A DNA stretch of 64,000 nucleotides from Streptomyces sp. CB02414. GTDB taxonomy: Bacteria; Actinomycetota; Actinomycetes; Streptomycetales; Streptomycetaceae. The stretch is taken from NCBI RefSeq assembly GCF_001905385.1, contig NZ_LIPF01000006.1:186001-250000 (forward strand), given 5' to 3'. Positions within the stretch are counted from its first letter, which is position 1. Each line of letters begins with the position of its first letter. Of the stretch, positions 16,627 through 25,215 are shown one piece after another. A program made the translations under genes and the position numbers. The notes under the pieces are model-generated. The model was not told where the DNA came from. It did no database searches and saw only the letters and a program-made list of their open reading frames with translations.

Positions 16627-18150
16627 GTGCGTCAGGGAAGGGAACGGCCGCTGACTGTCCACCACCTCAACCAGCTCCTGCTCGTCTGCTCGCTCGTCCT
16701 GCTCATCGCCGTCGCGGCGGTCCGGATCTCCTCGCGCAGCGGGCTCCCCAGCCTGCTCGTCTACCTGGCGATCGGCGTCGCCATGGGCCAGGACGGCATC
16801 GGCGACATCCACTTCGACAACGCCGAACTGACCCAGGTCATCGGATACGCGGCCCTGGTCGTGATCCTGGCCGAGGGCGGTCTCGGCACGAAGTGGACGG
16901 AGGTCAAACCGGTCCTGCCGTCGGCCGCCGTCCTCTCCCTGGTCGGCGTCGGGGTGAGCGTAGGTGTGACCGCGGCGGGCGCGCACTACCTGACCGGGCT
17001 GGAGTGGCGGCAGGCGCTGATCGTCGGAGCGGTGGTGTCCTCCACGGACGCGGCGGCCGTGTTCTCGGTGCTGCGCAGAATTCCGCTGCCCGCGCGGATA
17101 ACGGGCACCCTGGAAGCCGAGTCCGGCTTCAACGACGCCCCCGTGGTCATCCTGGTCGTCGCCTTCTCCACGGCCGGCCCGATCGAGCACTGGTACGTGC
17201 TGCTGGGCGAGATCGCCCTGGAGCTGGCCATCGGGGCCGCCGTCGGACTCGCGGTCGGCTGGCTCGGGTCCCTGGGGCTGAGGCACGTGGCGCTGCCCGC
17301 CTCCGGCCTCTACCCGATCGCCGTGATGTCGATCGCCGTCACCGCCTACGCGGCCGGCGCCATGGCCCACGGCAGCGGCTTCCTGGCCGTCTACCTCGCG
17401 TCGATGGTCATGGGCAACGCCCGGCTGCCGCACTGGCCCGCCACCCGCGGCTTCGCCGACGGGCTGGGCTGGCTCGCCCAGATCGGCATGTTCGTGCTGC
17501 TCGGCCTGCTGGTCACCCCGCACGAGCTGGGCGACGACATCCTGCCCGCCCTGATCATCGGGCTGGTGCTGACCATGGTGGCGCGTCCGCTGAGCGTCGT
17601 GCTGTGCCTGCTGCCGTTCCGGGTGCCGTGGCAGGAGAAGACCCTGATGTCCTGGGCCGGGCTGCGCGGCGCCGTGCCCATCATCCTGGCGACCATCCCC
17701 ATGGTGGAGGGCGTCGACGGCAGCCGCCGGATCTTCAACATCGTCTTCGTCCTGGTCGTCGTCTACACCCTGGTCCAGGGTCCGACGCTGCCCTGGCTGG
17801 CCCGCAAGCTGCGCCTGGGCAAGGGGGACGAGGCCGCCGACCTGGGCATCGAGTCGGCGCCCCTGGAGCGGCTGCGCGGACACCTGCTGTCCGTCACGAT
17901 CCCCGAGGGTTCGCGGATGCACGGCGTGGAGGTCAGCGAGCTGCGGCTGCCCGCCGGGTCCGCGGTCACCCTGGTCGTCCGCGACGGCAAGTCGTTCGTC
18001 CCGCTGCCGACGACGGGGCTGCGGCGCGGGGACGAACTCCTCGTGGTCGCCACCGACCCGGTCCGGGACGCCGCCGAGGCGCGGCTGCGCGCGGTCGGCC
18101 ACGGCGGCAAGCTGGCCGGCTGGCTGGGCACGGGCGGCAGCCCTCGGTGA
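16627..18150 (+). CDS. K+/H+ antiporter-like CPA1 family protein
   Basis: A roughly 507-residue cation:proton antiporter with about 12 TM helices: LLLVCSLVLLIAVAAV at the N-terminus, the conserved ESGFNDAPV motif with acidic residues for ion exchange, and a WAGLRGAVPI motif before the last helices. The C-terminal 110 residues form a TrkA-C-like regulatory domain (LRGHLLSVTIPEGSRM to ELLVVATDP). This layout is that of potassium/proton antiporters of the YcgO/CvrA kind. The start is uncertain: homologues begin at LTVHHLNQLL, which here would be a CTG at 16651 preceded by GGGAAGGGAACGG; the nearest standard start in frame is GTG 16627. Confidence 0.82.
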   Translation: MRQGRERPLTVHHLNQLLLVCSLVLLIAVAAVRISSRSGLPSLLVYLAIGVAMGQDGIGDIHFDNAELTQVIGYAALVVILAEGGLGTKWTEVKPVLPSAAVLSLVGVGVSVGVTAAGAHYLTGLEWRQALIVGAVVSSTDAAAVFSVLRRIPLPARITGTLEAESGFNDAPVVILVVAFSTAGPIEHWYVLLGEIALELAIGAAVGLAVGWLGSLGLRHVALPASGLYPIAVMSIAVTAYAAGAMAHGSGFLAVYLASMVMGNARLPHWPATRGFADGLGWLAQIGMFVLLGLLVTPHELGDDILPALIIGLVLTMVARPLSVVLCLLPFRVPWQEKTLMSWAGLRGAVPIILATIPMVEGVDGSRRIFNIVFVLVVVYTLVQGPTLPWLARKLRLGKGDEAADLGIESAPLERLRGHLLSVTIPEGSRMHGVEVSELRLPAGSAVTLVVRDGKSFVPLPTTGLRRGDELLVVATDPVRDAAEARLRAVGHGGKLAGWLGTGGSPR

Positions 18151-18156
18151 GCGGAC

Positions 18157-18200
18157 GAGGGACGGTCGAGGGACGGGCGAGGGACGGGCGAGGGACGGGC
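18157..18200. repeat. Four tandem 11-bp repeats
   Basis: GAGGGACGGTC is followed by three copies of GAGGGACGGGC, head to tail, directly after the antiporter stop codon. The remaining gap before the MFS gene (to 18439) holds a small hairpin (CTCTGC-N5-GCAGAG, 18273-18289) and TACGAT at 18243-18248 as a possible -10 box, but no coding frame. Confidence 0.8.
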
Positions 18201-18439
18201 GGGGGTGCGCGCTTTCACAGGTTGCGCCCGTCTTCGTCCCTGTACGATGAACGCGGCACCTGATCGAACCAACTCTGCCTGAAGCAGAGCTGGCGCGACC
18301 GTATGGCGGCCGGCACGCCCCCTCCCCGTTCGGGCTCCGGCATCTACCGCAGTCCGCGCAAGAGGACAGCTCTCGGCGCTCCCGCACGGCGACAGCCGCG
18401 AGGCGGACCGCGCTACCAGGCGGCAGAAAGGCACGGGCC

Positions 18440-19753
18440 GTGGCATCCACGGTCACCCCGTCGAAGAAGTCGCCGGACGGGACGCGGACCGCGTCCAGCT
18501 CCGACCGCCCCGGATACGGGCAGCTGCTGCGCACCCGCGGCGCCTGGACGTTCCTGCTGCCCGGCTTCGCGGCACGCCAGCCCTTCGCCATGCTGACGCT
18601 CTCCATCGTGCTGCTGGTGCAGCACACCACCGGCTCCTACGGCGTCGCGGGCGCCGTCGCGGCCGTCACCGGCGTCTCCATGGCCCTGTTCGCCCCCTAC
18701 AGCGGCCGGCTCGCCGACCGCTACGGCCAGCGGGCCGTCCTCCTCCCCGGCGTGCTCGTGCACGCTGCGGCCGGTCTGACGCTGACCGCCCTCGCGCTGG
18801 CGGACGCACCCCTGTGGGCGCTGTTCGTCGCGGCGGTGCCCACCGGCGCCTCGGTGCCGCAGATCGGCCCCATGGTGCGGGCCCGCTGGGGCGTCAAGCT
18901 CAAGGGCACCCCGCTGATGAGCACGGCCGCGGCCTTCGAGTCCGTCACCGACGAGCTGACCTTCGTCCTCGGCCCGCTGCTGGCGACCGCCCTGTGCACG
19001 GCCGTGGACCCGGCCGCGGGCCTGGTCACGGAGGCCGCGCTCACCCTGGTCGGCGGTCTGCTGTTCGCGGCGCAGAAGAGCACCCAGCCGACGGTCGGCG
19101 ACGCCGCCGACGGGCACGCGCGCGTGGAGCACGTCTCGGCGCTGCGCGTCCCCGGAGTGCGCGTGCTGATCGTGGCCTTCCTGGGCATCGGTTCCGTCTT
19201 CGGCGGCATGCAGGTCTCGCTGGCCGCGTTCACCGAGTCGATCGGCGAGCCCGGACTGAACGGCGTCCTGTACGGCGTCTTCGCCGCGGGCAACATGCTC
19301 TCCGGCCTGGCCTGCGGCGCCATCGCCTGGAAGGTGGCCCCGCAGCGGCGCCTCCTGGTCGGCTACACCGCCCTCGCCGTTACCGCGTCCGGCCTGTGGG
19401 CCGCCCACTCGGTGCTCGTGCTGGCCGGCCTCGGTCTGCTGGTCGGCATGTGCATCGCGCCGGCCCTCGTCACCGGCTACACGCTGGTCGAGGACCTGGT
19501 CCCGGCGGGCGCCCGCACCGAGGCGTTCACCTGGCTGACCGGCGCGGTGGCGCTCGGCCAGGCGGCGGCCGTCACCGTCTCCGGCCAGCTCGAGGACCGG
19601 TTCTGGGACGGCGCCGGGTTCCTGATGCCGATGGCCGGCACGGTGCTCGCGCTGGCGACGCTGCTGGCGCTGCGTTCACACCTGACGGCCCCGCCCCGGG
19701 GACGTACGGTCGCACGTGGCGTCGGTCACCGCGAGCACGCCGCAGTGGACTGA
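18440..19753 (+). CDS. MFS transporter
   Basis: A 437-residue major facilitator protein of 12 predicted TM helices, with the loop 2-3 signature GRLADRYGQR. It belongs to the class that often carries drug or unknown small-molecule export in Streptomyces. The start GTG 18440 has GAAAGG about ten bases upstream. A long upstream region (about 290 bp) suggests its own promoter and a leader. No regulator gene is adjacent. Substrate unknown. Confidence 0.82.
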   Translation: MASTVTPSKKSPDGTRTASSSDRPGYGQLLRTRGAWTFLLPGFAARQPFAMLTLSIVLLVQHTTGSYGVAGAVAAVTGVSMALFAPYSGRLADRYGQRAVLLPGVLVHAAAGLTLTALALADAPLWALFVAAVPTGASVPQIGPMVRARWGVKLKGTPLMSTAAAFESVTDELTFVLGPLLATALCTAVDPAAGLVTEAALTLVGGLLFAAQKSTQPTVGDAADGHARVEHVSALRVPGVRVLIVAFLGIGSVFGGMQVSLAAFTESIGEPGLNGVLYGVFAAGNMLSGLACGAIAWKVAPQRRLLVGYTALAVTASGLWAAHSVLVLAGLGLLVGMCIAPALVTGYTLVEDLVPAGARTEAFTWLTGAVALGQAAAVTVSGQLEDRFWDGAGFLMPMAGTVLALATLLALRSHLTAPPRGRTVARGVGHREHAAVD

Positions 19754-19783
19754 TCCCGGGGAATGCGTCACTATGGACCGTCG

Positions 19784-19810
19784 TTAGCACTCATCGAGTG
19801 AGAGTGCCAG
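19784..19810 (+). promoter_or_regulatory. CIRCE-like operator (HrcA)
   Basis: TTAGCACTC-N9-GAGTGCCAG matches the CIRCE consensus TTAGCACTC-N9-GAGTGCTAA at 16 of 18 arm positions, with exact 9-bp spacing. It ends one base before the ribosome-binding site AGGAGGAAG of the FmdB-type gene; TATGGA at 19772-19777 could be the -10 box. HrcA repression and heat induction are inferred. Confidence 0.7.
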
Positions 19811-19821
19811 GAGGAAGACAA

Positions 19822-20154
19822 GTGCCGACGTACCAGTACCAGTGCACCGAGTGCGGCGAGGGCCTCGAGGCGGTGCAGAAGTTCACCGACGACGCCCTGA
19901 CCGAGTGCCCCAACTGCCAGGGTCGCCTGAAGAAGGTGTTCTCGGCGGTCGGCATTGTCTTCAAGGGCTCCGGGTTCTACCGCAACGACAGCCGCGGCAG
20001 CTCGTCCAGCAGCTCGCCGGCGGCGTCGTCGTCCAAGTCGTCGTCTTCGGCGTCCTCCTCGGACTCGGGATCGTCCTCGTCGTCGGGCTCTTCGTCGTCG
20101 GGCTCGGGCTCGTCGTCGAGCTCCGACAGCTCCTCCAGCACCACCGCCGCGTAA
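19822..20154 (+). CDS. FmdB-type zinc-ribbon protein with serine-rich tail
   Basis: A 110-residue protein. Residues 1-41 are an FmdB/CxxC zinc ribbon (PTYQYQCTECGEGLE, then CPNCQGRLKKVFSAVG) with four cysteines for one Zn. From about residue 57 it becomes almost pure Ser/Gly/Ala (SSSSSS runs), a tail probably disordered. Function of FmdB-like regulators is unknown. The GTG start at 19822 follows an ideal AGGAGG. The remarkable feature is upstream: a CIRCE-like inverted repeat reaching the ribosome-binding site, which would put the gene under HrcA heat-shock control. Confidence 0.85.
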   Translation: MPTYQYQCTECGEGLEAVQKFTDDALTECPNCQGRLKKVFSAVGIVFKGSGFYRNDSRGSSSSSSPAASSSKSSSSASSSDSGSSSSSGSSSSGSGSSSSSDSSSSTTAA

Positions 20155-20176
20155 GGCGCCCGGCAACTGCTTACGG

Positions 20177-20204
20177 GACCCTGTCGTCGTCCGACGGCAG
20201 GGTC
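20177..20204 (+). terminator. Hairpin terminator after the zinc-ribbon gene
   Basis: GACCCTGTCGTCG-TC-CGACGGCAGGGTC forms a 13-bp stem with one G-U pair, 22 bases after the stop. It precedes the promoter of the phosphorylase gene. Confidence 0.7.
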
Positions 20205-20236
20205 TTCGGCGTAGGCCGGACGGCTAGGGTGCGGGC

Positions 20237-21079
20237 ATGGCGAACAAGGTGAATGCCGAGATCGGCGTGATCGGCGGCTCCGGTTTCTACTCGTTCCTCG
20301 ACGACGTGACCGAGGTCGAGGTGGACACCCCCTACGGGCCGCCCAGCGACTCCCTCTTCTTCGGCGAGGTCGCCGGCCGGCGGGTCGTCTTCCTCCCCCG
20401 GCACGGGCGCGGCCACCATCTGCCGCCGCACCGGATCAACTACCGGGCCAACCTGTGGGCGCTGCGCTCGGCCGGTGTCCGCCAGGTCCTCGGCCCGTGC
20501 GCGGTCGGCGGCCTGCGCCCCGAGTACGGGCCGGGCACGCTGCTGGTGCCGGACCAGTTCGTCGACCGCACGCGGTCCCGGCCCTCGACCTACTTCGACG
20601 GACTGCCGACGCCCGACGGCACGGTGCCCAACGTGGTGCACGTCTCGCTGGCCGACCCGTACTGCCCCACCGGGCGGGCGGCCGCGCTGAAGGCGGCCCG
20701 GGGGCGGGACTGGGAGCCGGTGGACGGCGGCACGCTGGTCGTGGTCGAGGGACCCCGTTTCGGCACCCGGGCGGAGTCCCTGTGGCACCGGGCACAGGGC
20801 TGGTCGGTGGTGGGCATGACCGGCCACCCCGAGGCCGCGCTCGCTCGTGAACTGGAGCTCTGCTACACCTCGCTGACCCTCGTCACGGATCTCGACGCCG
20901 GCGCGGAGAGCGGTGAGGGCGTGTCCCACGAGGAGGTCCTGCGGGTCTTCGCGGCGAACGTGGACCGGCTGCGGGGGGTCCTGTTCGACGCGGTGGCCGC
21001 CCTGCCGGTGACCGGCGACCGGGACTGCCTGTGCGCGACGGCACTGGGCGGGATGGATCCGGGGATCGCGCTGCCGTAG
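20237..21079 (+). CDS. mtnP: S-methyl-5'-thioadenosine phosphorylase family protein
   Basis: A 280-residue type I nucleoside phosphorylase that cleaves 5'-methylthioadenosine to adenine and methylthioribose-1-phosphate, recycling the by-product of polyamine and SAM metabolism. Motifs are IGVIGGSGFYSF (phosphate binding), FLPRHGRGHHLPPHRINYRAN, EGPRFGTRAES and the base-binding VVGMTGHPEAALARE. In this last motif His replaces the usual Asn/Asp region, so the purine preference (MTA or related) is not certain. The start ATG 20237 lies six bases after TAGGGT, so a leaderless message is likely. Length is normal. Confidence 0.88.
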   Translation: MANKVNAEIGVIGGSGFYSFLDDVTEVEVDTPYGPPSDSLFFGEVAGRRVVFLPRHGRGHHLPPHRINYRANLWALRSAGVRQVLGPCAVGGLRPEYGPGTLLVPDQFVDRTRSRPSTYFDGLPTPDGTVPNVVHVSLADPYCPTGRAAALKAARGRDWEPVDGGTLVVVEGPRFGTRAESLWHRAQGWSVVGMTGHPEAALARELELCYTSLTLVTDLDAGAESGEGVSHEEVLRVFAANVDRLRGVLFDAVAALPVTGDRDCLCATALGGMDPGIALP

Positions 21080-21130
21080 AGCCCCGGACCGTGTGTCTGC
21101 TGGGCGGAACGGCACGTTCGGGTGGCGGAG

Positions 21131-21139
21131 TTGTCCACA
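21131..21139 (+). other. Single consensus DnaA box
   Basis: TTGTCCACA is the exact Streptomyces DnaA-box consensus. It stands alone in the 141-bp gap before the SAF-domain gene, without a cluster, so this is not an origin. It may be chance or a DnaA-responsive promoter element. Confidence 0.4.
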
Positions 21140-21220
21140 ACCGGCCGGTAGCCCACGGGCTCCGGCGGGCATCGGCGAAAAGCCTCATCGTGGTCACGCA
21201 AGCCCGATCCCTCGTCACAG

Positions 21221-21817
21221 GTGGTGGTGACCGTGCCCGTCCCCATGTCCCCTTCCGTACTGGCCTCCCCGCTGCCGCTCGGCACCGACGCCCCTCCCAC
21301 GTGCGAGGTGCCGCACTTCGCCCCGGTGCGGGTCGGCGGCGGTCGGCACCAGCTGCACCGGCTCCTGCGCCACCGGCGCCGCGCCGTCGCCGCCGGGCTC
21401 GCGGTCACCGCCGCGGCGCTGGTGGCGGCGGGCCCGCATCCGGGAGCCGGCGCCCCGGACGCCCAGCGGGCCCGCGGACACCCGGTGACCGAGCCGGTGC
21501 GTGAGCGGCGCGGCGCGCAGCCGGTGTCGGCGCCGGTGCGGATCGCCGACGCCGCCACGGTGCGCCTGCTCAGGCCCGGCGACCGGGTCGACGTCATCGC
21601 GGCCGGGGACGACGGCGCGGGCGACGCGACCGTACTCGCGCGCGGGGCGCGGGTGACGAAGGTGCCGGAGCCTCTGGACGGAACGGCTGGGGGCGGGGCC
21701 GCTGTGGACGGGACGGCTGCGGGTGGTGCACTGGTCGTGGTGTCGGTGCCACGCGCGACCGCCCACCGGCTGGCCGGCGCGGCGGCCACGGAACGGCTGG
21801 CGGTGACGCTGTGCTGA
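21221..21817 (+). CDS. SAF/RcpC-CpaB-like membrane protein
   Basis: A protein of up to 198 residues. A basic stretch RLLRHRRR and one TM helix (AVAAGLAVTAAALVAAG, about residues 56-72) are followed by a domain with VRIADAATVRLLRPGDRVDVIAA, the signature of RcpC/CpaB proteins of Flp/Tad pilus systems and SAF domains. No other pilus gene is near, so it is an orphan. The start is uncertain: GTG 21221, 21224 or 21227, or ATG 21245, none with a good ribosome-binding site. mscL follows 111 bp downstream. Confidence 0.7.
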   Translation: MVVTVPVPMSPSVLASPLPLGTDAPPTCEVPHFAPVRVGGGRHQLHRLLRHRRRAVAAGLAVTAAALVAAGPHPGAGAPDAQRARGHPVTEPVRERRGAQPVSAPVRIADAATVRLLRPGDRVDVIAAGDDGAGDATVLARGARVTKVPEPLDGTAGGGAAVDGTAAGGALVVVSVPRATAHRLAGAAATERLAVTLC

Positions 21818-21928
21818 GCCCGTCAAGTCCCTCGTTCGAGGGACCGGATTGGACAGGGTGGCCCAACGCTGACGTAGGTTGCGGAGCGTTTTGTTCCACA
21901 CCCGGTTCAGTCAAGGAGTGCCCCCGAG

Positions 21929-22399
21929 GTGAGCGAGAAGAAGGAGCCGAGCGTCTTCGAGGGCTTCAAGGCCTTCCTGATGCGCGGCAACGTCATCGAC
22001 CTGGCGGTGGCGGTCGTCATCGGCGCCGCCTTCACCAACATCGTCAATTCGGTGGTGAAGGGGGTCATCAACCCCCTGGTCGGCGCGTTCGGCACCAAGA
22101 GCCTGGACAGCTACAGCTCCTGCCTCAAGGGCCCGTGCACCGGTACCGGCGACAGTGCGACGGGCGTGCGCATCCTCTGGGGCTCGGTGCTGGGCGCCAC
22201 GCTCACGTTCCTGATCACTGCGGCCGTCGTCTACTTCCTGATGGTCCTGCCCATGTCGAAGTACCTGGCCCGGCAGGAGGCCCGCCGCAAGGCGAAGGAA
22301 GGCGCGGAGGAGGTCATCGAGGTCTCCGAGCTGGAGGTGCTCAAGGAGATCCGCGACGCGCTGGTCGCCCAGCGCGGCTCGGGGCACGACCGCCCGTAG
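21929..22399 (+). CDS. mscL: Large-conductance mechanosensitive channel MscL
   Basis: A 156-residue MscL that opens on membrane tension to release solutes after osmotic downshift. It has the N-terminal amphipathic S1 helix (FEGFKAFLMRGNVIDLAVAVVIGAAF), TM1, a periplasmic loop with two Cys (SSCLKGPCTG), TM2 (GATLTFLITAAVVYFLMV) and the C-terminal charged coiled-coil (LEVLKEIRDALV). The start is GTG 21929 with AAGGAG ten bases upstream. The loop cysteines are unusual for the family at large. Confidence 0.93.
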   Translation: MSEKKEPSVFEGFKAFLMRGNVIDLAVAVVIGAAFTNIVNSVVKGVINPLVGAFGTKSLDSYSSCLKGPCTGTGDSATGVRILWGSVLGATLTFLITAAVVYFLMVLPMSKYLARQEARRKAKEGAEEVIEVSELEVLKEIRDALVAQRGSGHDRP

Positions 22400-22420
22400 G
22401 GGCTCCGCGCCCCCCGCGGC

Positions 22421-22606
22421 TCACAGGTGGTGGGGCGGCTTCTCGTCGAGGAAGCGCTTCAGGTCGGCCGCGCTGTCGCCCTCGGGCCGCCCGCCCCAGC
22501 CGCGGTCGGTGTCGTCCGAGCTCTGCTGGTCCAGCGGGTCGTCGAAGACCAGCGCGGGCCTGGGCGCGCGGGGCTCGGGGGCGGAGGGTTCGGGAGCGCT
22601 GCTCAT
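22421..22606 (-). CDS. Small conserved hypothetical protein
   Basis: A 61-residue acidic, Pro/Asp-rich protein ending DSAADLKRFLDEKPPHHL. The reading frame has strong C/G third-position bias and starts at ATG 22606 immediately after GGAGGA. It lies convergent to mscL and divergent from ltrA. Function is unknown; it has no TM or signal sequence. Confidence 0.65.
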   Translation of the reverse strand: MSSAPEPSAPEPRAPRPALVFDDPLDQQSSDDTDRGWGGRPEGDSAADLKRFLDEKPPHHL

Positions 22607-22716
22607 TCCTCCAGAGTACGGCCCGCCCGGCGGGCGGTACTCCGTCCGACCGGCCCGGCCCGGCGGGCGGGGTCGTCCGCAGGCGGTCCAGCGCCGCCTC
22701 TGCTGTGCTGGGAGCC

Positions 22717-23949
22717 ATGACGTCCAGCCCGACGCCCGCAGCAGCGTCCTCCGGTCCGCCCGGCGTCCAGCCGCCACTGCGCAGGCTGACGGCCCGCGGC
22801 CGGCACGAGTCGCATCGTGCGGCCACTCCGCTGGAGCTCTTCTTCGACCTGTGCTTCGTAGTGGCCATCGCCCAGGCGGGCGTCCAGCTGGTGCACTCCG
22901 TCGCCGAGAGCCATGCCGGCGAGGGCGTCCTCAACTACGCGATGGTTTTTTTCGCCATCTGGTGGGCCTGGATGAACTTCTCCTGGTTCGCCTCGGCCTA
23001 CGACAACGACGACGCGCTGTACCGGATCGTCACCCTGGTGCAGATCGCCGGTGTGCTGGTCCTCGCGGCCGGCGTCTCCCGGGCCTTCGAGGACCACGAC
23101 TGGACGGCCGTCGTCATCGGCTACGTGATCATGCGTGTGGCCATGTCGGCGCAGTGGCTCAGAGCGGCCCGTTCCGCCGCGCCCGCGGAACGCGCCATGG
23201 CCCTGAGGTACGCCGGTGGCGTGCTGGTCTGCCAGGTCGGCTGGCTGGGGCTGTTGCTGCTGCCGGAGAGCGGCCGCGGCTGGCTGTTCCTGGTCATGGT
23301 GGTGCTGGAGCTGAGCGTGCCGGCGTTCGCCGAGCGGAAGCACCAGTCGTCCTGGCACCCCCACCACATCGCCGAGCGGTACGGGCTGCTCACGATCATC
23401 GTGCTCGGGGAGACCATCGCGGCGGCCACGGTCGCGGTGAAGTCGGGCATCGACGAGAACGACGCGCTGGGCGAGTTGCTGCCGATCGCGGCGGGCGGAC
23501 TGCTGATCGTCTTCGCCGCGTGGTGGGTCTACTTCATGGTGCCGGTCCACGGCCACCTGCGGTCCAACAGGCAGTCGTTCCTGTGGGGCTACGGCCACTA
23601 TGTGGTGTTCGCGTCGGCGGCGGCGATCGGGGCGGGTCTGGAGGTGGCCGTGGAGCAGGCGGTGGGCGAGGCGCACATCTCGACGCTCGCGGCGTCCGCC
23701 GCGGTGACCCTGCCGACGGCGCTGTTCCTGCTCACGGTGTGGGCACTGCACGCACGGCACTTCAAGGTGGGCGTCGCCGAGCAGTCGGTGCTGCCGACGG
23801 CCGCGCTGCTGGTCCTCTGCTCCACCTTCGCCGGCGGCCTGGCGGTGCTCGCGGCGGGGCTCGTCCTCGCGGCGGCCGTGGCGACCGGGGTGATCCTGAC
23901 CGCGCGGCGGGGCGTGCCGGAACGCGGCCCGGCGGCGCCCACCGGCTGA
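22717..23949 (+). CDS. Low temperature requirement protein A (LtrA family)
   Basis: A 410-residue polytopic membrane protein. Family motifs are ATPLELFFDLCFVVAIAQ near residue 40, FAIWWAWMNFSWFASAYDNDD, the ERYGLLTIIVLGE signature and a later PVHGHLRSNRQSFLWGYGHY. About ten to twelve TM helices are predicted. Its name comes from Listeria; biochemical role is unknown. The start ATG 22717 follows GGGAG; a few residues of Pro/Ala-rich sequence precede the conserved core. Confidence 0.88.
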   Translation: MTSSPTPAAASSGPPGVQPPLRRLTARGRHESHRAATPLELFFDLCFVVAIAQAGVQLVHSVAESHAGEGVLNYAMVFFAIWWAWMNFSWFASAYDNDDALYRIVTLVQIAGVLVLAAGVSRAFEDHDWTAVVIGYVIMRVAMSAQWLRAARSAAPAERAMALRYAGGVLVCQVGWLGLLLLPESGRGWLFLVMVVLELSVPAFAERKHQSSWHPHHIAERYGLLTIIVLGETIAAATVAVKSGIDENDALGELLPIAAGGLLIVFAAWWVYFMVPVHGHLRSNRQSFLWGYGHYVVFASAAAIGAGLEVAVEQAVGEAHISTLAASAAVTLPTALFLLTVWALHARHFKVGVAEQSVLPTAALLVLCSTFAGGLAVLAAGLVLAAAVATGVILTARRGVPERGPAAPTG

Positions 23950-24022
23950 CAGTCCGGTCCCGCACTCCCCCACCGGCACCGCGTTCCTCCGGGAGGGTCC
24001 GTGCCTGGACCAGACTGACGGC

Positions 24023-25066
24023 ATGACAGTTGACGCATTGACCGATGTCGCCGGCCTGCTGGTGGGGCACGCGACCCGCAGGGGCGACGGGTGGCTCACG
24101 GGCACGACGGTGGTCCTCGCACCGGAGGCCGGGGCGGTCGCCGCCGTGGACGTGCGGGGCGGCGGGCCCGGCACCAAGGAGACCGACGCGCTCGATCCGC
24201 GCAACCTGGTGCAGCGGGTCCAGGCGCTGGTGCTGACCGGCGGCAGCGCGTACGGGCTCGACGCGGCTTCGGGGGTGATGGCCTGGCTGGAGGAGCAGGG
24301 CCGTGGGGTGCGGGTCGGCCCGGACCCCGCTCATGTTGTGCCGGTGGTGCCCGCCGCCTGCGTCTTCGACCTGGGGCGCGGCGGTGACTTCCGGGCCAGG
24401 CCGGACGCGGGCACCGGCCGGGCGGCGGTGGAGGCGGCGCATGCGAGCACGCCGGGCGGGGAGGTGGCCGAGGGATGTGTCGGGGCCGGCACCGGAGCGG
24501 TGGTCGGCACGCTGAAGGGCGGGGTGGGCACCGCGAGCACCGTGCTGGACTCGGGGATCACGGTGGCGGCGCTGGTGGTGGCGAACGCGGCGGGGTCGGT
24601 GACCGACCCGGAGACGGGGGTGCTGTACGGGGAGTTGTTGCGGGGCGGACGGGTGCGGTACCCGGCGCCGGAGGTGCACGAGGCGGCCGGGCGCCGGCTC
24701 GCCGAGGTCGCGGCGAGGAACGCGCCGCCACCGCTGAACACCACCCTCGCCGTGGTCGCCACCGACGCGGATCTGTCCAAGGCCCAGGCGCAGAAGCTGG
24801 CCGGCACGGCGCACGACGGCATCGCGCGTGCCGTACGGCCGGTGCATCTGCTGAGCGACGGGGACACGGTGTTCGCCCTGGCGACGGGGGCGCGTCCGCT
24901 CGACGCGGGGCAGCCGCTCGCGCTGAACGAGGTGCTGGCGGCGGGCGCGGATGTGGTGACGCGGGCGATCGTGCGCGCCGTACGGGCCGCCGGTCCGGTG
25001 GACGGGCCGGACGGCGCGTGGCCGTCGTACGCGGAGCTGTACGGGCGTGAGCCGGAGGCCGGTTGA
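24023..25066 (+). CDS. P1 family peptidase (DmpA-like)
   Basis: A 347-residue Ntn-type peptidase of the DmpA/BapA family, which self-cleaves and acts on N-terminal or beta-amino acid peptides. It shows ALTDVAGLLVGHAT at the start, VLTGGSAYGLDAASGV, and the autoproteolysis region GAGTGAVVGTLKGGVGTAST followed by NTTLAVVATDA. The residue at the usual cleavage Gly-Ser/Thr is not certain from inspection. The ATG 24023 is just past a weak -10-like CAGACT. No partner gene. Confidence 0.85.
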   Translation: MTVDALTDVAGLLVGHATRRGDGWLTGTTVVLAPEAGAVAAVDVRGGGPGTKETDALDPRNLVQRVQALVLTGGSAYGLDAASGVMAWLEEQGRGVRVGPDPAHVVPVVPAACVFDLGRGGDFRARPDAGTGRAAVEAAHASTPGGEVAEGCVGAGTGAVVGTLKGGVGTASTVLDSGITVAALVVANAAGSVTDPETGVLYGELLRGGRVRYPAPEVHEAAGRRLAEVAARNAPPPLNTTLAVVATDADLSKAQAQKLAGTAHDGIARAVRPVHLLSDGDTVFALATGARPLDAGQPLALNEVLAAGADVVTRAIVRAVRAAGPVDGPDGAWPSYAELYGREPEAG

Positions 25067-25215
25067 GCCGGGGGCGGTTGAGCCGCGGGTGCGGGCGATT
25101 GTCCCGGTTCTGTCACGCGTGGGCGTCACGGGCGGCCGGCGGGAACCCGGTCGGCCCCGCCCGCCTCTACAGGATTGAAGGTAACACCGCACAACACCTC
25201 ATCCTGGAGCAGCCC

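Noticed and set aside
16519..18630. A 703-codon frame antisense to the antiporter
   Set aside because: Its composition is that of reversed TM-coding sequence with no conserved segment. The antiporter has helices and a TrkA-C-like domain.
21131..21139. DnaA box as a replication origin
   Set aside because: It is single; Streptomyces oriC has many boxes and lies between dnaA and dnaN.
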